Assembly (NCBI GenBank): GCA_963969365.1
Contig: OZ017761.1
Span: 682,001-746,000, forward strand
DNA length: 64,000 nt
DNA from: Asterochloris sp. CNOR1
Taxonomy: Eukaryota > Chlorophyta > Trebouxiophyceae > Trebouxiales > Trebouxiaceae
Reading direction: 5' to 3'
Shown here: positions 57,098-64,000 of the stretch, piece after piece
Layout: every line of letters starts with the position of its first letter
How positions within the stretch are numbered: position 1 is the first letter of the stretch
Translations under genes and position numbers: made by a program
Notes under the pieces: generated by a model
Told to the model about the DNA's origin: nothing
The model's database searches: none
What the model saw: the letters and a program-made list of their open reading frames with translations, nothing else

Positions 57098-58481
57098 ATG
57101 GCGCTGGCTCAAGCTGCACATCTGCCACTTAGAATCAGTATTGGACAGCTGTGCTGGCGCCAAGCCTGCCCCAGCAGGGCTGCCCTGCCAGTGTGCAGCA
57201 TGAGGAGGAGTCACGGCCTGGCAGCAATGGCCTCTGCTGGCACTGGACTGGCAGAGAAGCGCTGCATCCCCTGTGAGCAGGATGGGGGAGGTCTGGGCTT
57301 CATGGGGCTGTGCGAGAACCTCAGCAAGGCTCAAGCTGAAGAGATGCTCCCTCAGGTCGGGACCTGGTTGACTCTGGCGCAGATTTTGGTAGCCAGCACT
57401 GCTTGTGATTCCATTTTGCAGCCTCCTTTGGCCTGAATTGGCCGCCAGCAAGCTGTTGAACAAGGGAAACGCAGGGCAAGCCACCATGCATGCATAGAAT
57501 GGCCTGCAGCACTACTAAAATGCAGCGCCTGATCTTGAAGTGGCGTGGTGCGCAAGCTGCTGCACCAGCCTTAAGCTGGGGCTAAAGCTGGGTACATTGC
57601 AGCAGGCCTAGAGTGTCTCCTCAGCATGATTCAATGCTACTTTACTGGGCTCGACAATCGCCTGACATGTAAGCTGCAACCACTCTTGAGGTAGCAATAT
57701 GTCATTGGCGTCAAAGAAGCCTCACAGCATTGCCTGGTGGCTGGGGGTCTGTCCCCCATGACCGGCAACTCAAAGGGAACAATGCTGCAGGTGGAGGGCT
57801 GGGAAGTCACCGAGGATGCCAGCAAATGCCTGAGGATAAGGCGTCGCTTCACCACCAAGAACTTCCTGCGAGGCCTGGACCTCTGTGATAGGATCGCTGA
57901 AGTTGCTGAGGCAGAGGGGCATCACCCTGACCTGCACCTGACGGTCAGTGGCTGAGCCTGACTGACAGACCAGAGGACCTTGATGCTGCTCAGAAAGCAG
58001 CACATGGTAGGCTTATCTGATAGAGCATGTGCCGCGACTGTGCTTTGCTGCTTGCTGGCTGTCTGTGGCAGTATGCTTTGTGTCACTGCTGACTTGCCAA
58101 GACAGGCGGAGGGGCGTTCAGGCAGGGTGTCACCCTGAGTGCAGACATTGTCATGCTGCACTGCCTAAATAATTGGTACAGCCATCTGATTGCTAAGAAA
58201 AACAATGAGAGGGGCTTCTTGAGGCTTCTTCCTGCAACTGTCAGGCAAGCTGAATCACACTCTAGTCGTGGCCAGTGCAGAGCTGGAACAAGCTTGCCTG
58301 TGCCCGACTGCTGAGTCACTCTGCTTCGCTCCTGCAGGGCTGGAACAAGCTTTCTGTGGAGCTTTGCACGCATGCGCGGCAGGGCTTGACGAGCAACGAC
58401 TTTGTCATGGCGGCAAAAATAAACCAGCTGCCAATGGAGGACTTGCTGCGCAAAAAGAAGAAAAAGCTCGCAGATGCCTAG
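57098..58481 (+). CDS. PCD: Pterin-4a-carbinolamine dehydratase (PCD/DCoH family)
   Basis: Dehydrates 4a-hydroxytetrahydropterins, recycling pterin cofactor. Three exons in phase: 57098-57355, 57791-57943, 58338-58481, for 184 residues. The first 50 or so residues, with many Ala, Arg and Ser and few acids, look like an organelle targeting peptide before RCIPCEQDGGGL, the opening of plant-type PCD proteins. The core shows EGWEVTEDASKCLRI, FTTKNFLRGLDLC, and the catalytic EGHHPDLHL with the two His, then GWNKLSVELCTHARQGLTS and NDFVMAAKINQL. The C-terminus is very basic (LLRKKKKKLADA). The ATG at 57098 is the first in frame. Intron 2 holds a clear copy of the exon 3 acceptor region. Complete and well supported. 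Confidence 0.94.
58270..58312 (+). repeat. Echo of the PCD exon 3 acceptor junction
   Basis: TGCAGAGCTGGAACAAGCTT copies TGCAGGGCTGGAACAAGCTT at 58333, 63 bp upstream of the real junction; similarity fades afterwards. Confidence 0.92.
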
Positions 58482-58654
58482 CTCTCTTTGTCTGAGCACT
58501 GCAAAGTGCCTGGCAGTCAAGGGCTACCTGTACCTGATGGCAGGGCCAGGCTCTCAGGCCCTGGCATCACTTCTAGACGTGCCAACCTTTCATCTTGACT
58601 GTTGCGCCTCTGCCTAGAGCTTGCTGGTGAACCGCATGTTAATATTTCAAGGTG

Positions 58655-58719
58655 CAAACTGACTTGCCAAACTGACTTGCCAAACTGACTTGCCTGACTG
58701 ACTTGCCAACTGCCCTTGC
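58655..58719 (+). repeat. Tandem repeat, five 13-bp units
   Basis: CAAACTGACTTGC three times exactly, then two diverged units ending in CTTGCAG. Lies between PCD and XCT. Confidence 0.95.
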
Positions 58720-58838
58720 AGCAGGCTGCAGAGTGCCAGCGTAAAGAGACATAGCCTGCTACAAACACTGGCATGGGGCGCCAGCCAGCCAGATAGCAAA
58801 TGGTGGCCACTCAAAGACATAATTGTTGCTGAGGAGTG

Positions 58839-58843
58839 TGTAA
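58839..58843 (+). terminator. TGTAA motif downstream of PCD
   Basis: TGTAA about 360 bp after the PCD stop and 310 bp before the XCT start. Plausible as the PCD polyadenylation motif. Confidence 0.4.
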
Positions 58844-59152
58844 CAGCACATGTCTTGCACTGACTGTCGCGCTGCTTATAAGGGATACTCATCATGTGTC
58901 GTGGGGTCTCAATGCACGTTTCGACAGAAAGCGAGTTCATGCAGCATGGTCCCCAGCAATTGATGATGGGCATGGGCTGTTCTCCCAAAAATTCCAAGAC
59001 ATGAACAACTGTAGGTCAACACGTCCCACCTCCCAATTATGTCCACCTCCCAGCTCACAGCAGCGTCGCAACAATGCGGGGCCCTTTGACAGCAACATCG
59101 TGAGGAGTCTAGAAGCAGACAGCGGCCCTGAGGCAATAACAAAGCTCTCACA

Positions 59153-62100
59153 ATGTCTGGATACGGCATGGGAGGGTACGTTGGCTCAGGGGAAGACAGC
59201 AGGCGGATCAGGCAAGTTGCAGGCCAGCTCCAGACAAGTGCCTGCAGTGAGCTGGTCCGTGGTGCTCAAGTGACTCCTTGGCGTCAAACAGGAAACAGCA
59301 AGAAGATCGTGAGAGGGAGAAGGAGAAATTTGAGAAGTTAAGGAAGGAGCGCGAGGAGGATGCAGCAAGAAATGGCTTCAAGCAGTTTGCCAAGAGCACC
59401 ACTGATGTGAGCAACCATGTTGGGGCATGCTAGGTGGCTACGCTGTTGCAGCGCAAGCCTGTCAACCTCCAGCTGGCCCCCTGGCATGCCTGAGCTGCAC
59501 CCTGCTAGAGAGGCTGGACCCTGGTGGTGTCTGCCCAGACGCCTGAGCATAGCTCCGTAGCTAAGCGTCTTGTTGCAGCTAGGCATCAGCCAGGCAGATG
59601 CCTCCGAGTGTCCCTGCAGGCTGCCGCAAGCCCACCGTTTGGGTTCCACGAGCGTTTGCACAAACAGCAGGAAGAGCTGACAGATCATACATCATTGCTG
59701 CAGGTGCTGGATGCTGCCCTGTCGGCCCAGACAGTGGGGCTGGTCACTCAGGAGCAGTACAAGCGCAAACTTGCACAGCTGCAGCAGGAGGGAGTGCCCA
59801 CTGAAGCCCCCAAGGTCAGCGCCTGTTGCTTGGGTGCCACCTTTCTCAGGCACATGCGTGTGTCCGGCACAGCCGTTGATGGCCCGCTGAGGCACAAAGA
59901 GCTTCTCCTTCAAGTGTTTGTTGGGCGATAATGCAGTTGCAGCATGGTGGAGCGCTGGCTGAGGTCGCCACAGGTCACCACATCAAGAAGTTGTCAAAAG
60001 CACATCTGGTTGCCTGCCATGTCATGTTCAGCTGCAGGATGTCTGCACATCAGACGAAGCTCTGAGGGCGAGCATGTTCTGCTGCGCAGCACATGTTGCC
60101 TGTTGTGCCTATAGAGGCCTGACCAAGGGGCCAGCTGCAGGAGGGCAGGCTGTCGTCAGTGGCTTGGCACCGGTAGCACAGCAGTGTGTAAATGCCAACG
60201 TGTTCTTTACCGCCACAGGCGACATGGGCACAGTCTTCTGGGCATGCAGCAGTCCCCTGTCTGCTGAGCTGCAAAGTGCAGCATGTGTGAACTCACCTGC
60301 CACCCCTTCAGTGCACCCCTCCCCTCAGGGACTGACGTGTCCCTGTGTGCGCAGTGCAGAGCAAGGCAGCGCCAGCAGCCAAGAAACCTAAGAAGGAGAA
60401 GGTGAAGGCAAGGATGTCGTTCATGGACGATGAGGAGGAGGATGAGGAGGTCAGTCCTTGAACAAGACCCAGCCAGGCCTTGAACAGGGATGGCCGCATG
60501 TTTCCCAACTCAATTCAGGCAGGGCACTCATGATTGGTGCGTGCCAGGTAGCCATGAGGCAGTGTTGTGCCATCCCCTCAGGGTGCCAGTTGGCCTGGCC
60601 TCAGAGACGTCAGGCAGCATGCCTGAGATGCAATGCAAGGCGCATCAATGCAGGGCGCTGTCATCAAATTCTCTCGTGGCCTGTTGTTTCACTCAGTCTG
60701 TTGATGTGTCCCCCGCCTTGCTTTGGGCACCTGAAAGGGTGCCTTACTCCTGCAGGAGGCAGCTTCCGAGTTGTGCAGGCATGGCAGAGCAGCACTGACC
60801 TCTGTACGCCGCCAATGGTTGCACATCAGAGGCTGCCCTATCTCTGCAGAAAACAGTAGCAGAGTTGCCCTGACCTCTATGCACTGCCAAGACATCCCAC
60901 AGGAGAGACCGCCCTTGTTGCTTGCCGGAGGCAGCAACAAGCAAGGTGCATCTTGCAGCAGAGGGGCCCTGGCCTTCTGCGCTGCCCTCCCTTCCCCCTG
61001 AAGGTGCTCTCTATGTACAGCCAGCTGCAGCAGGCAAGGGACAGCCACCAGCAGAGTAGCCCTGACCTCAGTGTGCTATCCCTGGCTTCTATCTGAGAGG
61101 CCGCCTTGCCCTTGCAGGAGGCAGCAGCAGGCCGCGTACAGAAGCAGTCGGGTGCTGAGCCTGGGCAGCCGCGCAGCCTGCTTGGAAAGGACCCCACCAC
61201 TGCCACGGATTTTCTGCCAGACAGGGAGCGCCAAAAGAAAGAAGAGGAGCTGCGTAGGCAACTGGAAGAGGAGTTCAAGCTGCGCCAGCAGGTCTGTGTT
61301 GGGGTTGGGCATTTTGTGCCTGCCGGGGTGTCTGCATCAGTGGTACCTTAGCCCTGCAGGTGGTGCATCCCATCACATCACATACAAAGAGTGTTGTACG
61401 GTGCTGTGTGGCGGAACTGGACCTGGTCCTGCCACAGGCTCACCACCTTCACCGTGCCTGTCTGCAGCTGATAAGGACTGAGCCCCTTGAGGTTGGTTAA
61501 CCAGCAGCTCAAGCCCTCGCCTAGCTCCAGCTACCACAGCTCACCGCCTGCACTCTGCCTGCCCTGCAGCTGATCAGAAATGAGCCTCTCCAGATAACGT
61601 ACAGCTACTGGGATGGAACGGGGCACCGCAAGAAGATCGTTGTGCGCAAGGGGGACACTGTGGGCGAGTTCCTCAAAGCCGTCAAGATGCAGCTGGCAGA
61701 GGAGTTCAGGGACATCAGGTGGGCTGCATCTCCTGGGTCGTTGCTGCGCACCAGCAACAAGCATCTGAGATAGTTGCTCCCAGGTGAAGCAGCCGCTTCG
61801 AGCTGCCTGCAGTACGGCTTCGGGTCTCAACAAGAGACTGCCCACCTTCATGCGCAGGGTGTTGACAGCCAGCAACGTACCAACGCTACCTGTTGACAAA
61901 GCAACTATTCCTGAAGGACGACTGCAGTCAGCAACATGCTGCAGTCAGCAACACGCTGTCAGCGAGGCAGTCCTGTTCTCCTGCAGGGCATCCTCAGTCA
62001 GCATTTTGGTGCTGGTCGCTGGAGGCAGTCACAGCCCATCAGTACGTTCATCTCCTGCAGGGCGACCTTCTGCAGCAGGGTGCGCCTGTCGCAGCATGCA

Positions 62101-62937
62101 TCAACAGGGCTGCACTGCCCCTGCTGGACCCTTCATGGCTGCAGGGTGGCTTTGTGAGCAGGAGTTGTATGGGCAACCCACAAATGAGCGCTCCCCTACT
62201 CCATCCTGCAGGGCCGTGCCTGTGCGCAGCTGGACGTCAGGCAGATGCAATACAGCGTGCTTGCCCTGTGCAGACTGAGCCCTATCAGCAACATGATCTG
62301 GCCATGCACTCACTCCCTTGCCTTTCTGCTGCAGGGTGACCTCCGTCAGCAATATGATGTATGTCAAGGAGGACCTGGTGCTACCCCACAACATCAGCTT
62401 TTATGACCTCATTCTGACAAAGGCGAGGGGAAAGACGGGGCCCCTTTTCAACTTTGATGTGCACGAGGAGCTGCGGGCCAATGCTGATACCAGGGTTGAG
62501 TCAGATGATTCACACGCTGGTGCGTTGCGTGCACAGGACCCCTGCCGATGCTGGTATGCAGCAGTCCCGTGAGCTGACGTCTATAGCATGTTGTCAACAG
62601 TGTTAAAGAGTTACATGCTGGATTCTGCGCAGCTCTCTCAGGACCAGTGCAGCAGTCAAGACAAGCCTGACCAAGCCTCTGACAGCTTGCACCTGAGGCC
62701 TGCTAATGCTGTTTGTATGAGGGCAGTTGCCTGAGGCCAGCCAGGCTCTGTGCTATGAGGTTCACCTGCGTGTTTTGGGTTTGCATTCCAACGAACTGTC
62801 CGCTTGTGCCTGCCCCAAATGAGTATTCCGCACATGTATTCCCCTCTGCAGGCAAGGTTGTGGACCGGCACTGGTATGACCGCAACAAGCACATCTTCCC
62901 TGCTAATCGCTGGGAGGTTTATGATGCTGATGCATGA
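59153..62937 (+). CDS. XCT: XAP5/FAM50 family protein, XCT orthologue
   Basis: Nuclear protein; the plant orthologue XAP5 CIRCADIAN TIMEKEEPER affects clock, splicing and small-RNA pathways. Eight exons in phase: 59153-59211, 59292-59406, 59704-59814, 60360-60449, 61118-61291, 61570-61718, 62335-62519, 62852-62937, giving 322 residues (Arabidopsis 337). The start [20 protein letters not shown] matches the family N-terminus. A charged coiled coil ([17 protein letters not shown]) leads to [16 protein letters not shown] and a Lys-rich likely nuclear signal [11 protein letters not shown] with an acidic MDDEEEDEE stretch. The XAP5 domain shows [68 protein letters not shown] and [19 protein letters not shown]. 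Intron 1 is GC-AG. Its introns contain repeated junction copies. Confidence 0.96.
59212..59213 (+). other. GC splice donor, XCT intron 1
   Basis: CAG then GCAAGT, the ideal GC donor; the join gives [12 protein letters not shown] in frame, as in XAP5 proteins. Confidence 0.85.
60741..61075 (+). repeat. Repeated echoes of the XCT exon 5 acceptor region
   Basis: CCTTGCAGGAGGCAGCA at the real border (61110-61130) is echoed at 60745 (CTCCTGCAGGAGGCAGC) and 60908 (TTGCCGGAGGCAGCA). A linked block, GCAGAG..GCCCTGACCTC, occurs at 60785, 60857 and 61052, so a longer unit was copied three times. Confidence 0.85.
61985..62090 (+). repeat. Echoes of the XCT exon 7 acceptor junction
   Basis: CAGGGCATCCTCAGTCAGCA (61985) and CTGCAGGGCGACCTTCTGCA (62056) resemble CTGCAGGGTGACCTCCGTCA at 62331. 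Confidence 0.75.
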
Positions 62938-63403
62938 CAGCGCGCTCGAGCTCTTGATCAGTACGCATGTGTCAGTCATACATGCTGAACTCTTGAACAG
63001 CCGTTGGTCCCACACTTGTGCTGTCTGCCGTGAGTCATGCTTCATTCATGTTTGTCAATCATCATCAAAGAGCAAAGTCAAAAGTGGTGGGGCCCAGCTC
63101 TAGCCTAGAACGGTGGGCTGCAATGCTTTGGGCTTTGGCTGGCACCTGGTGCTTGTGGCCAGGCAAGTGTTTGCTTGCCATGCTGATGGGCTGTTTCAGC
63201 AAGTCATGCCACAATGCTTTGCCACCAGCAACTTCTGTGGGGCTGGCTGCTGAGCGGGATGGTCTCCTGTACATGCTCATGACGGCCTGCAGGGACCTGC
63301 CCACACTGTGCTCCTTCTTGACCTGCAAACACCATGTGTGAGGCATGGACTGAAAGAGACATGCATCAGTGCAAGAGAGGCTGATGCTTGCAGATGATCA
63401 CGT

Positions 63404-63408
63404 TGTAA
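63404..63408 (+). terminator. TGTAA motif downstream of XCT
   Basis: TGTAA about 465 bp past the XCT stop. The long distance leaves some doubt. Confidence 0.4.
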
Positions 63409-63537
63409 ATTGGTGAAGCACACACTCTTTGGCACCAGTAGGGCTGCTGCTGCCTGCCTTAAATGCAGTCTTTACAGCAAGGGGTGCAACGCCTCATCAC
63501 ACAGCAAAGCTGTTGTGATTTGTGAGAGCTGTACAAC

Positions 63538-63580
63538 TTCTGCTGCCCACCTGAGAGGCGGTTTGAGCAGCGCACAGAGG
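63538..63580 (-). repeat. Echo of the right-edge exon end
   Basis: CTGCTGCCCACCTGAG followed by GGTTTGAGCA matches 63623-63665 (CTGCTGCCCACCTGAG, GGTCTGAGCA). Confidence 0.82.
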
Positions 63581-63633
63581 CATTTGCATGCAATCCAACA
63601 GGGTTCCAGAGCTTAAAGGCTGCTGCTGCCCAC

Positions 63634-64000
63634 CTGAGCAGGGGTCTGAGCAACACTGCGCTGGCAGCCGTTGTGCTGGTGCCGGCGCTCCTCATGCAGG
63701 CTGCGGCTGCTGGCCTGCCGCTGCAGTGCTGCCGCAATGCTGTGGGCCGCAGGCCCCTGCTCCCTAGCGCCTCCCATGGCACTCCTGGCGCTGTGCACCT
63801 GCTGGCTGTTCTGCTGCGCTGCGCCAGCCCTGCTGCCAGCAGCAGAGCAGGCGCGGCTGAGTGTGCGTGATCCGGTCCCAGCCTGCGCTGAGTTGCCCCC
63901 AGAGGCTGCAGAGCGGCTGCGGATCAGGCTGCGCAGCCCTGGACCGAGGCGTAGCTGCTGCACCAGGTCGTCGCCCTGCAGCTGCTGAGGGGCCTGAAGC
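63634..64000 (-). CDS. Unrecognised protein, internal exon cut by the window edge
   Basis: A minus-strand frame is open from the window edge down to a good splice donor (CAG then GTGGGC) at 63634. It encodes about 122 residues rich in Ser, Arg, Ala and Gln, with LVQQLRLGPGLRSLIRSRSA at one end and basic, low-complexity sequence after it. I recognise no domain. Coding status rests on the open frame, the donor, and the fact that the downstream intron carries a decayed copy of this same exon end at 63538-63580, the pattern seen beside firmly supported exons in this window. It could also be chance in GC-rich DNA. Confidence 0.4.

Noticed and set aside
1-64000. Bacterial operon, prophage or integrated virus
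   Set aside because: All recognised genes are eukaryotic housekeeping genes with spliceosomal introns; no integrase, capsid, polymerase or reverse transcriptase motif was seen.

Overview
This window is nuclear DNA of a green alga (Chlorophyta). Three things point there: a plastid starch synthase III with CBM53 starch-binding modules and a transit peptide; a gene set of plant/algal type (UPL7-type HECT ligase, XCT, plant-like Sep15); and TGTAA polyadenylation motifs downstream of several stop codons. The class cannot be fixed from the sequence alone. Genes are dense but heavily split. I rebuilt most exon-intron structures by hand, using reading phase, GT/GC-AG borders and conserved protein motifs.

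Layout, left to right. (1) 1-3952 (+): 3' part of an NRAMP metal transporter. (2) 4426-11975 (+): PRMT5 arginine methyltransferase. (3) 12435-14413 (-): Mediator subunit MED7. (4) ~15242-25364 (+): UPL7/UBE3C-type HECT E3 ubiquitin ligase. (5) 25620-29114 (-): membrane-anchored glycerophosphodiester phosphodiesterase-like protein. (6) 29355-30732 (-): CENP-V/GFA-type zinc protein. (7) 31072-34887 (+): PIG-K/GPI8 protease of GPI transamidase. (8) 35432-36436 (-): Sep15/SELENOF-like ER protein without a redox motif. (9) 37349-51357 (-): starch synthase III in 27 exons. (10) 51588-55006 (+): aspartate-semialdehyde dehydrogenase. (11) 55711-56852 (-): secreted protein with an Ole e 1-like N-terminus. 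(12) 57098-58481 (+): pterin-4a-carbinolamine dehydratase. (13) 59153-62937 (+): XAP5/XCT. (14) 63634-64000 (-): part of an unrecognised gene running off the window. These are housekeeping genes with no operon logic. Several are head-to-head and share short upstream regions.

The most unusual signal is in the introns. In at least ten of the genes the introns carry decayed copies ('echoes') of the neighbouring exon-intron junction: 30-95 bp pieces of exon end or exon start, complete with the CAG or GT splice border, repeated one to three times within a few hundred bases. Some still translate in the parental frame. This suggests introns here grow, or arise, by serial local tandem duplication across splice junctions. 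A second oddity is the number of GC-AG introns: seven among roughly ninety-four. Both were read by eye and need an alignment-based check.
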